NCBI GenBank assembly: GCA_963711065.1
Contig: CAVQCO010000007.1
Location: 1,178,001-1,242,000, forward strand
DNA length: 64,000 bases
Reading direction: 5' to 3'
DNA from: Bog-473 sp963711065
GTDB taxonomy: Bacteria; Actinomycetota; Acidimicrobiia; Acidimicrobiales; RAAP-2
In this document: one piece after another, positions 24,320-34,173 of the stretch
How the letters are laid out: each line of letters opens with the position of its first letter
How positions within the stretch are numbered: the first letter of the stretch is position 1
Translations under genes and position numbers: made by a program
Notes under the pieces: model-generated
What the model saw: only the letters and a program-made list of their open reading frames with translations
What the model was told of the DNA's origin: nothing
Database searches by the model: none

Positions 24320-27088
24320 ATGAATCGCCGGTCCCGGCCACGGCCGCGGCGCACACTGACCGCGGCGGCGGTACTGGCGCTGCTCGGTGCCCTGACCGCG
24401 ACCGCACCGCTGGTCCGATCCGGGACCACGGCAGGCGCACAGTCGATTGCCCCGGGGACGAACCCCGCTGCGCTCGTCCGTCCCCTCGACGGCACCGGAA
24501 CAGGGCCCGTCAATCCCGGAACCGTCGGCGAGTTCCCCGGTGCTGACGTGCCGTTCGGGATGATGCAGTGGAGCCCGGACACGAGCCCGGATGCCGTGCA
24601 GGCCGGCGGCGGGTACGCGTACTCGGACAGCCGCATCGCCGGCTTCAGCCTCACGCACCTCAGCGGCACCGGCTGCCCGTCCTACCAGGACGTCCCCATC
24701 CTCCCCACTCTCGGTGCCGTCGGCAACACGCCCGAGGCCTCCACCGCATCGTTCACGCACGGCCAGGAGCAGGCCCTTCCCGGTCGTTACCGGCTCGTGC
24801 TGGGTCCGGCGCCGATCGCCGTCTCGCTCGCCGTCACCACGCGCAGTGGAATCTCGAGCTTCGACTTCCCTCCGAGCACCGCGTCCAACATCCTGTTCAA
24901 GGTCGCGGGCAGCGCCAATCCCGTCACGGCGGCAGACGTGCGGACCGTCGGGCACGACGAAGTGGAGGGCCAGGTCACCAGCGGCCAGTTCTGCGGGACG
25001 GGAACGAGCTACACCCTGCACTTCGTGGCGCTGTTCGACCGTCCCTTCTCCTCGGCCGGCACCTGGAACGCGTCGGGCACCAGCGCCGGGAGCTCGTCGT
25101 GCACGGGTGCCTCCTGCGGCGCCTACGTGACCTTCGGCACCACGATGCGGCGCACGGTGCTGATGAAGGTCGGGATCTCGTTCGTGAGCGTGCAGGACGC
25201 GGCACAGAACCTTCGGGCGGAGGACCCGGGGTGGTCGGTGTCGCAGGTGGCCGCGCAGGCAGAGGCACGCTGGAACGCGCTCCTCGGACGTATCGCCGTG
25301 CAAGGAGGCACGCAGAGCCAGCAGCACACGTTCTACACCGCGCTCTACCACTCGCTCCTCTTCCCCAGCGTCGTGTCGGACGTCAACGGCGACTACCCCG
25401 GCAGCGACGGGAAGACGCACTCCGCCCATGGAAGGCAGGAGTACGCCAACTTCTCCGAGTGGGACATCTATCGAAGCGAGATACAGCTCGAGTCGCTTCT
25501 CGTGCCCCACGACGTCGGCGACATGGTGCAGTCGCTCGTGGACAGCGCCGAGCAGGACGGCTGGCTGCCCAAGTGGCAGATCGTCGGCGGCGACGAGTCG
25601 CAGATCAACGGGGACTCCGCCGATCCCATCATCGCCGACGCCTACGCCATGGGCGTGCGCAATTTCGACGTGCCGGCCGCGCTCCGCTACATGGTGAAGG
25701 GGGCAACGCAGAACGAGACGGGCCATGGCCTCGAGATCGAGCGCCAATACCTGAGCCAGTACCTGAGCCAGCACTACGTCAACGCCGGCTCGCTCGACCT
25801 GACGTCCATCGACTATTCCATCGGCGGCTCGGTGACGCTGGAATACGCGCTCGACGACTTCGCCATCGCCCGGATCGCCACGGCAGAGCACGATCCCGGC
25901 GTTGCCGCCGCCATGGCGCAGCGCGCCGCCACCTGGGAGTACGAGTTCAATCCCGCCACCGGCTCCATCCAGGCCAGGGGCAGCGACGGCAGCTTTCCTC
26001 CCGGCCAGGCCTTCGAGGCGTCGCAGCTCGAGCCGGGTGGACAGACCGGCTTCGAGGAGGGCAACGCGGCGCAGTACACGTGGAACGTCCCGCAGGACCT
26101 CGCCGCGCTGGCGGCGCTGATGGGCGGGGACGCGACGGCGGCGCGCAAGCTCGAGACCTTCACGACTTCGCTCAATGCGAGCCGGGATGCGCCCTATCTG
26201 TGGTCGGGGAACGAGCCGGGCGAGTGGGCCCCGTGGGAGTTCGACTATTTCGGCGCGCCGCAACAGACCCAACGGGTGGTGCGCGCCATCGTGAATACCG
26301 AGTACGCCGACGCGCCGGTCGACGAGCCGGGCAACGACGACCTCGGAGCCATCTCGTCGTGGTACGTGTGGGGCGCGCTCGGCCTGTTCCCCGTGACCCC
26401 GGGGTCGGCCGACCTCGCTCTCGCCAGCCCGCTCTTCCCGTCGGTGACCATCACGCTGCCCGACGGGCGCCGCCTCGTCGAGGAGGCCCCGGGGGCGGCG
26501 GCCTCCCGGCCCTACGTCCACGCACTCACCGTCTCGGGGGTGACCCGCCCCACCCCGGAGCCTGGCTGCGTACTTCCTCCGGGGACGGATGCCCACGCCG
26601 GCACGTGGGGCCTGTCCTGGCTGCCCGCATCGGTGCTCGCGACGGGCGGGACGCTGCATTACACCTTGGCCGATGCGCCGGCGGCGGCGGCGGTCTGGCC
26701 CCCGAGCGCCAGCCCGCCGTCCTTCGGCACGGACCAGCTGCCGGCGGTCGGCTTCTCGTCGCCGAGCGGCGCCACCACCGCCTCCGTCGGGCAGCCGGTC
26801 ACCGTGCACATCGGGATGGCGCTCGCGGGCTACCAGACCACCTCGGTCCACTGGCAGGTCGCCGCGGTGCCCGCCGGTCTCCAGGTCGCGCCGTCCTCGG
26901 GCACCTTGACCCTCGGCCTGGCGACCGGTGGTCCCGGCGCGCCACCCATGTGCGCGCTCCCCTCTCCTACGACACAGTCGCTGGCCGTCACGGCCGCTGC
27001 GGCGGGCACCTACCCGCTCCGCATCGAGATGACCACGACCGGCGGCACGGAGCTGCCGCCCGTCGTCCTCGACGTCATCGCGCACTGA
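24320..27088 (+). CDS. Secreted GH92 alpha-mannosidase
   Basis: A 922-residue glycoside hydrolase of family 92. ATG 24320 gives a signal peptide of about 40 residues with a long Arg-rich start. The N-terminal beta-sandwich includes GEFPGADVPFGMMQWSPD. The (alpha/alpha)6 domain includes FSEWDIYRSE, GDSADPIIADAYAMG and the hallmark GNDDLGAISSWYVWGALG with the likely catalytic Asp. Family enzymes use calcium and remove alpha-mannose by inversion. An extra C-terminal module of about 200 residues, rich in Ser, Pro and Ala, has an immunoglobulin-like strand pattern. It would release mannose from external glycans. Confidence 0.92.
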   Translation: MNRRSRPRPRRTLTAAAVLALLGALTATAPLVRSGTTAGAQSIAPGTNPAALVRPLDGTGTGPVNPGTVGEFPGADVPFGMMQWSPDTSPDAVQAGGGYAYSDSRIAGFSLTHLSGTGCPSYQDVPILPTLGAVGNTPEASTASFTHGQEQALPGRYRLVLGPAPIAVSLAVTTRSGISSFDFPPSTASNILFKVAGSANPVTAADVRTVGHDEVEGQVTSGQFCGTGTSYTLHFVALFDRPFSSAGTWNASGTSAGSSSCTGASCGAYVTFGTTMRRTVLMKVGISFVSVQDAAQNLRAEDPGWSVSQVAAQAEARWNALLGRIAVQGGTQSQQHTFYTALYHSLLFPSVVSDVNGDYPGSDGKTHSAHGRQEYANFSEWDIYRSEIQLESLLVPHDVGDMVQSLVDSAEQDGWLPKWQIVGGDESQINGDSADPIIADAYAMGVRNFDVPAALRYMVKGATQNETGHGLEIERQYLSQYLSQHYVNAGSLDLTSIDYSIGGSVTLEYALDDFAIARIATAEHDPGVAAAMAQRAATWEYEFNPATGSIQARGSDGSFPPGQAFEASQLEPGGQTGFEEGNAAQYTWNVPQDLAALAALMGGDATAARKLETFTTSLNASRDAPYLWSGNEPGEWAPWEFDYFGAPQQTQRVVRAIVNTEYADAPVDEPGNDDLGAISSWYVWGALGLFPVTPGSADLALASPLFPSVTITLPDGRRLVEEAPGAAASRPYVHALTVSGVTRPTPEPGCVLPPGTDAHAGTWGLSWLPASVLATGGTLHYTLADAPAAAAVWPPSASPPSFGTDQLPAVGFSSPSGATTASVGQPVTVHIGMALAGYQTTSVHWQVAAVPAGLQVAPSSGTLTLGLATGGPGAPPMCALPSPTTQSLAVTAAAAGTYPLRIEMTTTGGTELPPVVLDVIAH

Positions 27089-27105
27089 GACGGGCGCGAC
27101 CCGTC
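27089..27105. terminator. Hairpin between convergent genes
   Basis: GACGGG pairs with CCCGTC around CGCGA, right after the GH92 stop and before the end of the MMPL gene on the other strand. There is no T run, so a role as a two-way terminator is only likely. Confidence 0.4.
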
Positions 27106-27118
27106 TGGGCGGCGGGGG

Positions 27119-29359
27119 TCAGACGGAGATTCCGACCTTCTCGCGATCGGGTTGGGATCCGGCGACCTCGGGCACCCGAACCCGACGCCGCGCCACGAAC
27201 CCCAGCCAGGCGGGTAGGTACCAGTTCCAGCGGTCGAGCAGGGTCATCAACGATGGCAGCAGCACGATGCGGACCACGGTCGCGTCGATCAGCACAGCCG
27301 AGGCGAGGGCCACGCCCAACTGCTTGAAGTCGATCTCGGTCAAGGTGGCGAAGATCGCGAACACGGCGACCATCACGAGGGCGGCGCTCGTGATGACCCC
27401 CGCAGTGGTGACAATGCCCTCGGAGACCGCTCGGCGGGTCGGAAGACCGTTCTCGTGGCCTTCGCGGATCCGGCTGAGGATGAGCACGTGGTAGTCCATC
27501 GAGAGCCCGAAGAGCACGACCAACAGGAACAGCGGTATCCAGTCGATCACGCCACCAACGTCCTGCGCCCCGATCAGCGACCGTCCGTGCCCGTCCTGGA
27601 ACACGAGCACCATGACTCCGTAGGCCGCGCCCACCGAGAGCAGGTTCAGCACGATGGTCATGAAGGGGATCACCACGGAGCGGAACGACACGAGAAGCAG
27701 GAGAAAGGCCAGGCCCAGCACGAAGCCGAAGACGAGCGGCAGGTGGTCCTTCATCGTCTGGTTGAAGTCGACCGATCCGGCCGTCATGCCGGCGACGTAC
27801 GTGTGCGTCCCGGGCACGCGGTCGATGGTCTGAGGGATGACCTGGTCGCGCAGGGCTGCCAGGGCGGCCGTCGACGTGGTATCCGTCCCGTTGCCGGCCA
27901 GTGAGAGTGTGACGATGGCGACCGTCCGGTCGGGACTCGTCGTCACCACGACCGGGCCACCCATCTGGCCCCCGTGCGCGACCACGGCGCGGCCGAGTGA
28001 CGTGAGGCCGGCCCGCACGCCCGGTGACGTGACGTCCGGTGAGGTGACCACGACGAGGGCGGACATCGGCGCCCCCGGGAAGGCCGCCTCGATGCGATCG
28101 TAGGTCTGCATGATCGGCAGGCTGCGCGGCAGGCCGACGGCGCCGGGGTCCACGGTGCGCATCCCCAGCACCGGCGCGGCCAGAGCGAGGAGGAAGGCCG
28201 TCGCCAGCACGGCCGAGACGGCGGGTCGCCGCAGCACCCGGTCGACGATCCACGTCCACATGGGTGACGGCCCTTGGGCCCGGCGCTTGGCGATGACGGG
28301 CACCCGCCCCCATTCGATCTTGTCGCCGAGGACGGCCATGATCGCCGGCAGGACGGTCACCGAACCGATGATCGCCACCGCCACCACGAGCATCGTCCCG
28401 ATGCCCAGGGAAATGAACACGGCGTTGCCGGTGAGGAGCATCCCGGCCATGGCGGTCATCACGGTCAACCCCGATATCAGCACCGCCCTTCCCGACGTGG
28501 CGGCGGCACGGGCGAGCGCGGTGCTCCCGTCGCGTCCGGCGTGTCGCTCCTCGAGCTTCCGCCGAAGGTAGAACATGGAATAGTCCACGCCGACGGCCAA
28601 TCCGACCAGCAGGATGACGGGCTCGATCTGCCCCTGCGCGACGGGGTAGAGGTGGCTGATGGGCTTGATCAGGCCGAGCGCCCCGATCACCGCGGTGAAC
28701 CCGAGCAGCAGCGGCACCCCCGCAGCAATGAGGGACCCGAAGGCGATGAGAAGGATCAGCAGGGTGATGGGCAGGGACGTGTGCTCGGCGCGGGTGAAGT
28801 CGCCGTCATAGGCCTTGATCAGCGCCTTGTTGGCACTCGCTGTGCCGAACTCCTCCACGCGGAACTGCGGGTGGTCCGCCTGCGTGGCAACGGCGGCGGC
28901 CAGGGTGGCGGTGACGTTGGTCTGCGCCCGGTTGCTGTCGCCGGCCACGTAGAAGCTCACGAGCATCGATCGTCCGTCCGCCGAGCGCAGGGCTGAACTC
29001 GTGAATGCGCCCGGGACGGGGAACGGTGCCTCAATGTCGGCGACCGTCTTCAGGTGCCGCAGACGCCCGACGAGGTCGCCGACGGGCCCGGTGAACTCCC
29101 CGCCGCCCGTGGCAGCCCTCCCCCGGACCTGGAGCAGTATCTCCTCGCGGTTGTGGAACGGGAACGCCCGATCGACCGCCGCGATGCCCTGACCCGACTG
29201 CCCGTTGCCCACCTGCGCGTCGGTGAGGTTGTGCTGACCGATGAGGCTGCCGAAGACATAGGCAGCGGTGACAAAGGCTAGCCATCCAAGGATCGCCCAC
29301 CGCCGGTGTCGCGCACTCCAGGCGCCCGCTGTCGCGGCCAGGTTGCCAGGGACTCGCAT
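27119..29359 (-). CDS. MMPL-family RND transporter
   Basis: A 746-residue membrane transporter. ATG 29359 is chosen as start; longer frames run through attL. There are two repeats, each one membrane span, a large external domain and five spans. The proton-relay motifs are GLAVGVDYSMFYLRR in the first repeat and VLFGLSMDYHVLILSR in the second. The family exports lipids, drugs or siderophores across the inner membrane. No lipid synthesis genes are nearby to suggest a substrate. It sits at the chromosomal side of the tRNA-Cys element. Confidence 0.92.
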   Translation of the reverse strand: MRVPGNLAATAGAWSARHRRWAILGWLAFVTAAYVFGSLIGQHNLTDAQVGNGQSGQGIAAVDRAFPFHNREEILLQVRGRAATGGGEFTGPVGDLVGRLRHLKTVADIEAPFPVPGAFTSSALRSADGRSMLVSFYVAGDSNRAQTNVTATLAAAVATQADHPQFRVEEFGTASANKALIKAYDGDFTRAEHTSLPITLLILLIAFGSLIAAGVPLLLGFTAVIGALGLIKPISHLYPVAQGQIEPVILLVGLAVGVDYSMFYLRRKLEERHAGRDGSTALARAAATSGRAVLISGLTVMTAMAGMLLTGNAVFISLGIGTMLVVAVAIIGSVTVLPAIMAVLGDKIEWGRVPVIAKRRAQGPSPMWTWIVDRVLRRPAVSAVLATAFLLALAAPVLGMRTVDPGAVGLPRSLPIMQTYDRIEAAFPGAPMSALVVVTSPDVTSPGVRAGLTSLGRAVVAHGGQMGGPVVVTTSPDRTVAIVTLSLAGNGTDTTSTAALAALRDQVIPQTIDRVPGTHTYVAGMTAGSVDFNQTMKDHLPLVFGFVLGLAFLLLLVSFRSVVIPFMTIVLNLLSVGAAYGVMVLVFQDGHGRSLIGAQDVGGVIDWIPLFLLVVLFGLSMDYHVLILSRIREGHENGLPTRRAVSEGIVTTAGVITSAALVMVAVFAIFATLTEIDFKQLGVALASAVLIDATVVRIVLLPSLMTLLDRWNWYLPAWLGFVARRRVRVPEVAGSQPDREKVGISV

Positions 29360-29492
29360 GGCGGTTCCATTGTCGGCGTCGGCCCTGCAGTTCCGGTAGG
29401 GGCCAAGGTCCCGCAGCACCCCCGGCTCCACCTCGACAAGGGACTCGCCGCGAGCCCGACGCGTCAGCCTCGCACGACCAACTTCTCCTTTG

Positions 29493-29535
29493 GAGGCGGC
29501 GGGCGGAATCGAACCGCCGTACGGGGCTTTGCAGG
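29493..29535. other. attL: 3' part of tRNA-Cys
   Basis: The 43 bases equal 36978-37020, from the acceptor end to the anticodon loop (TTGCAGG). They diverge after it, so there is no full tRNA here. Confidence 0.88.
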
Positions 29536-29630
29536 GGCGAACACGTGGTTCGCAACGGTGCGTCGCAGTGCATACGTCCAGTTCAGAGAGCGTACGAGTT
29601 CGAACCGATTCGCACCCATCCGGGGTATGC

Positions 29631-29649
29631 CGCGGTATCTGCGCGGTAT
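29631..29649 (+). promoter_or_regulatory. Putative integrase arm site, Element 2 left
   Basis: CGCGGTATCTGCGCGGTAT consists of two CGCGGTAT units 11 bases apart. A 17/19 match is found at 36897-36915, close to the other end of the element. Confidence 0.5.
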
Positions 29650-29724
29650 GAAGTTGAGTCACTCTTTCCCGGTGACCTGAGGCAGCATGTGTTTTGGCGA
29701 TTCCAGGACGGCAGCATGGCGCGT

Positions 29725-29748
29725 AGAAGGGGCCCGGAGGCCCCTTCT
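29725..29748. terminator. Strong hairpin AGAAGGGGCC / GGCCCCTTCT
   Basis: A perfect 10-base-pair stem with loop CGGA lies in the noncoding left end of Element 2. No T run follows. It may end transcription at the island border. Confidence 0.5.
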
Positions 29749-29753
29749 CACGA

Positions 29754-29855
29754 CTGCCCTTCAATGACTGACCTTCAGGATACCAGTCAATTCCGCGTTC
29801 CAACGGACCGTTCTCCAGTTGCGCCCTGGGTCTGGACGGCTGCCCTTCAATGACT
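29754..29855. repeat. Direct repeat CTGCCCTTCAATGACT, two copies
   Basis: The 16-base unit occurs at 29754-29769 and 29840-29855, 86 bases apart. The second copy directly precedes the tRNA-like 3' fragment. The role is unclear. Confidence 0.45.
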
Positions 29856-29856
29856 A

Positions 29857-29891
29857 CGTGGGTGCACCGGGTTCGATTCCCGGCCGGGGCG
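29857..29891 (+). pseudogene. 3' fragment of another tRNA
   Basis: CCGGG-TTCGATT-CCCGG is a perfect T arm, followed by CCGGGGC and G as the 3' acceptor strand. The 5' half (expected GCCCCGG) is absent. The break falls in the anticodon region, as at the two att sites. This suggests the scar of an integration at a third tRNA; its identity cannot be read. Confidence 0.5.
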
Positions 29892-30140
29892 CCCCGGCTT
29901 GAGGGTCGGGCTGCTGATGGCCGGTCACCATCGCTACGGCAGCCCGACTCTCCGGGTCAAGCTGATACGCCCGGAGCCGGCGTGCGGGGGCACCTCACAT
30001 CTGGACCTGACAGCGACACAAGGTCCCCCTAGTGAACGCCGCCACCGCACCTGCAAAGCAGATGTCAACTGACGGGATCAGCGCCTCCCGCTGGTGGCAT
30101 GAAAGACTGAGCAGCGGGGGTTGTTTTGCGGAGGAGTCTT

Positions 30141-33100
30141 GTGTCCTCATCGGTGACCGCGACGTTCATCTTCACCGACTTGGTGGACTCGACCGCGACC
30201 GCGGCGCGCCTGGGTCCGGACGCAGCGGAGGAGCTGCGCCAAACCCATTTCCGGCTGTTGCGAGGCGCGATCGTCGGCTCGGGCGGCACAGAGGTCAAGA
30301 ATCTGGGTGACGGACTCATGGTGATGTTCTCGTCGCCGAGTCGGGCGTTGGCGGGCGCGGTGGGGATGCAGCAGGCGATCCACCATCACAACCGTTCGGA
30401 CGGTGAGCCGCTGGGCGTTCGTATCGGCATGAGCGCGGGCGAAGCTGTCGAGGAGGACGGCGACTTCTTCGGTGATCCGGTGGTCGAGGCAGCCCGGTTG
30501 TGCGCAGCAGCCGGCGCCGGGCAGATTCTGGCCGCGGATCTGGTGCGGCTGATGGTGGGCCGGCACGCGACGCAGACGTTCGTCGAGGTCGGGCCACTGG
30601 AGCTGAAAGGCATTCCCGAACCGGTCGATGCGGTCGAGGTGTTGTGGGAACCCGCACAGACCGCCGGGTCGGTCCCATTGCCGGGCCGTCTGGTCGGTGC
30701 GGCGACCGATGCGCTGTTCGGGTTCTTCGGTCGCAGCGGCGAACTCACCGTGTTGGAGGAAGCGCGCAAACAAGCACACACGACCAAACGGTGTCAGGCG
30801 GTGTTCGTGGCCGGTGAGGCCGGGATGGGCAAGACCGCGCTGGTGGCGCAGGTCGCACGGAGCGCACACGCCGAGGGGTCGATCGTGCTGTTCGGCCACG
30901 CCGATGAGGACGTCGGGATCTCCTATCAGCCCTGGATCGAAGTGGTGGCAACCCTGGTGCGCGATGGTGACCCCGAGTTGATCGAAGGGCTTCCCGCCGC
31001 GCAGCGCACCGCGCTGGGGCGTTTGGTGCCCGCCCTCAGATCCGATACCGACCGGGTGGCGGATCCGGATACGGAACGCTTGTTGTTGTGGGAAGGCACC
31101 ACCGAGCTCCTCGTGGCGGCGTCACGGCAGGCGCCTGTCATGGTGGTGCTCGACGATCTGCACTGGGCCGACACCGCAAGCCTGCAACTGTTACGCCACG
31201 TGATGGCCTCGACGACCCGAAGCAGACATGACCATCGCCTGCACGTACCGCGACACGGATCTGACGCGTGGCGATGCGCTCACCAAGCTGCTGGCCGACC
31301 TGCACCGCGAAGCGCACGTCACCCGCATCGCACTCGGCGGCCTCGACGATGTCGAAATCATCGAGTTGTTGTCCGCCTCGGCCGGCTATGACCTCGACGA
31401 CGCCGGTGTCGGGCTGGCGCACGCCTTGCGGCGAGAGACCGACGGGAACCCCTTCTTCACCGGCGAGGTGATTCGACACCTCGCCGAGTCGGGTGGGATC
31501 GTGCTCGGTGACGACGGCCGCTGGACCGTCGCCGACGGTCTCGATGAAATCAGCCTTCCGTCGAGCGTGCGCGACGTGGTGGGGCGGCGCGTGGAACGCC
31601 TCGGCGCCGAAGCGCTGCGCGTCCTCTCTTTGGCGGCAGTGATCGGCCGCGAGTTCGACATCAGCCTGCTCGGTCGCTTGACCGACGTCGACGAGGATCC
31701 GCTGTTGGACCTCATGGACACCGCCGTGAGCGCGGCCGTGCTCGTCGAGAGTGCCACTTCGGACCGGTACCGGTTTGCGCACGCCTTGATCCAACACAGC
31801 CTCTACGACGAGTTGTCCCCGACCCGCCGTGCCCGGGCCCACCAACGCGTGGCCGAAACGCTCGAAACCCAAGAGACCGGTGAGGACGCGGCGGCACTGG
31901 CGGAGCTGGCACACCATTGGGTTGCTGCCACACGGCCCGCGGACCTCGATAAAGCCATCGGCTACGTCCGGCGTGCTGGCGACGCGGCCTGCAAAGCCCT
32001 CGCCCCCGACGACGCCATCCGCTGGTACCAACAAGCCCTCGACCTGCTCGACCGCCAGACCCCGCCCGACCAACACAGCCGCGCTCAGCTCCTGGTTGCG
32101 CTCGGCACCCAACAGAGCCGAGCTGGGCAACCCGAGTACCGAGACACCCTCACACGGGCCGCCAGCCTTGCCGAGGAACTCGGCGACACTGACACCCTGG
32201 TGCAGGCGGCGTTGGGCTTCAGTGTTCGCTGGGGAGTCGAGTCGGTGTTGATGCCGCCAAGCGTGTAATGCGTGCCGCGCTCGACGCCACCGGCGCGGAC
32301 CAGTCAGCAACACGTGCGCGCCTACTTGGGTCCTATTCCGAAGCGCACGATGCAGGGTTGGAGTGGCGTGAGCGACGCGACCTCGCGCTCGAAGCCGTCG
32401 ATGTGGCCCGGCTCGCGGGCGACGACACCGCGTTCGTCGAGGTCCTCACGACGACGTTCCTCACACTGGCGACCCCGGAGTATCGCGATCAGACGATCGC
32501 CGATGTCGAGCGGGCCGTCGCGATCGCCGACCGGCTCGGCGACCCGTATCTGCGCTGCACCACTCGGTACCCGCTGATCTGGGCCCGATACCAACACGCC
32601 GACCTCGCCGGGGCACGCACCGCGATCGACGACATGGCAACGCTCGCCGACCAACTCGGACTGCCCAACGAACTCTTTATGGTTGCACATCGCCCGTACC
32701 GGTGGGTTGTTGCTCGCCGGTCACGCCGACGACGCCGAACAGGCCAACCAACACACGCTGGAACTCGGAATCAGCGCAGGGAGAACCGAAGCGCTCCCAG
32801 CCTTCGGCGGCATTCTGTACCTCATCCGACAGCATCAAGGCCGGGTCGACGAAATGGCCGATCTCTTCATCGACGCCGCCCGCGACAACCCATCCATTGC
32901 CTCACTGCGGGCGATGCTCCCGCTCCTTATGTGCGAGGTCGGCCGTACCGGCGAAGGGGTCGGATCGGCTCGCCGACGAAGCCCGCCAGGGCTTCGACTT
33001 CCCGCACGACACCACCTACCTTTCCGCGCTCACTTTTCTGGTCGAAGCCGCCGCGCTCACCCGACAAGCGGAGAGCACACGCCAGCTGCTCGAACAGCTC

Positions 33101-33427
33101 ACCCCGTTCGCCACCCACGTACTGTGCTCCGGGCCGACCGTCAGTGGTTCCGTTGCGCGACCGCTCGCACGAGCCGCCACCATGCTCGGCAACTACGACC
33201 AAGCCGAACAATGGTTCGCGACCGCGCATGACATCCACACGAAGCTGCAAACCCCGTTCTGGGCCGCCACAGGTCAGCTCGACCACGCCGAACTCTGCCT
33301 CGCCCGCCGCGGCGAGGGCGACATCGAAAACGCGCGAAGCCTCATCACCACAGCCGCTGCCACCGCGGCCGAGTACGGGTGCGCCGGACTCACCAAGCGC
33401 GCCGAAACACTCCTCGACGCGGTCTGA
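30141..33427 (+). pseudogene. Class III cyclase - AAA ATPase - TPR regulator, broken by four frameshifts
   Basis: GTG 30141 follows GGAGGAG. The first frame has a class III nucleotide cyclase domain (TFIFTDLVDSTATAARLG; VKNLGDGLMVMFSSP; VRIGMSAGEAVEEDGDFFG). It is followed by an AAA_16-type ATPase (VFVAGEAGMGKTALV as Walker A, VMVVLDDLHWADTASL as Walker B). The frame shifts near 31210, 32245, 32690 and 32955. The successive frames read smoothly as one helical TPR-like protein ending RAETLLDAV at 33427. Restored, it would be about 1,095 residues, like cyclase-ATPase regulators common in actinobacteria. Four breaks make a pseudogene likely, unless the assembly is poor here. Confidence 0.8.
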
Positions 33428-34173
33428 GGCGTACCCACGAACCGGAGCAGAACGCGTCCCATAACGCGCACTGGACGACGCCAAGGCCCTTTCCCCGTTG
33501 TGCCTGCTTCGTATGGGGCGTAGGGCACGACCCGAGACAAGCAGCGGTCAAGGGCGGCCGGAGGCCGGCGCAGCGGACCCTTGAGGGCCGCGGCGGGAGC
33601 CCCGCGCCACATTCTCACAATGGAGCTGGCCGGACGCCCAGCGGCCGGCCTGGAAGCCCACTCATGGCCCCCGGAGGGATTTCCCGCCTCCTGAACCGAT
33701 CCGGTTCGGGATGTGCGGGGTGGATCCAAAGGGAATGAACTCCAGCGCACGGACCCGGCCATGACAATTCGGCTTTCCGAAGAGGGGCCGAAGGCCCCGA
33801 CCGCCCGCCGAGGCGGCGGCGCAGCCGCCGCTGACGGCAAGGGCGGCTTGAAGCAGTACAGAAGAGTCCTGACCTTTTTCGTCTTGTTGGTTTTCGTCTT
33901 GGGATTTCGTCTTGGGATTTCGTCTTGGGATGATGCAGCTCGGGTCGTTTCGGGTTGATGTTCTGGGATTCGTCGTCTTCTTCGACTGTTCGATGGTGCT
34001 CGTTTGCTTCGTTTCTTCCTCTCTGTCCATCGCTGTTCCGCATTCCATCTCGTTCTCTTCATGATCGTTCCGGTTAGGCGCATGAAGGGAGGGTTGTGCT
34101 TCGTCGTTCTGGAGCTGATTTCCGAACGCACTGACCTGGGCTTGTTCGGTTTGGCCTCGCGAATTGCCCGGCG
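33428..34173. other. Noncoding stretch with hairpins and short tandem repeats
   Basis: About 745 bases with no convincing gene; the open frames on the minus strand are low-complexity. TCAAGGG at 33548 pairs with CCCTTGA at 33578 and encloses GGCCGGAGGCC. GGGGCC-GAA-GGCCCC lies at 33784-33798, followed by GCCG-rich palindromes up to about 33850. From about 33870 the base composition becomes T-rich. Confidence 0.5.
33893..33931. repeat. Three perfect 13-base units TTCGTCTTGGGAT
   Basis: The array is head to tail, with a partial unit (TTCGTCTTGTTGG) just before it. It is T-rich in an otherwise GC-rich region and lies between the hairpins and the IS30 end. Confidence 0.8.

Noticed and set aside
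24239..27085. Very long open frames opposite and out of phase with the GH92 gene
   Set aside because: They are low-complexity Arg/Gly/Ala products forced by high GC codon bias; the GH92 frame has family motifs and a signal peptide.
29360..29803. N-terminal extension of the MMPL transporter
   Set aside because: It would run through attL, the arm site and the hairpin; ATG 29359 gives the normal first membrane segment.
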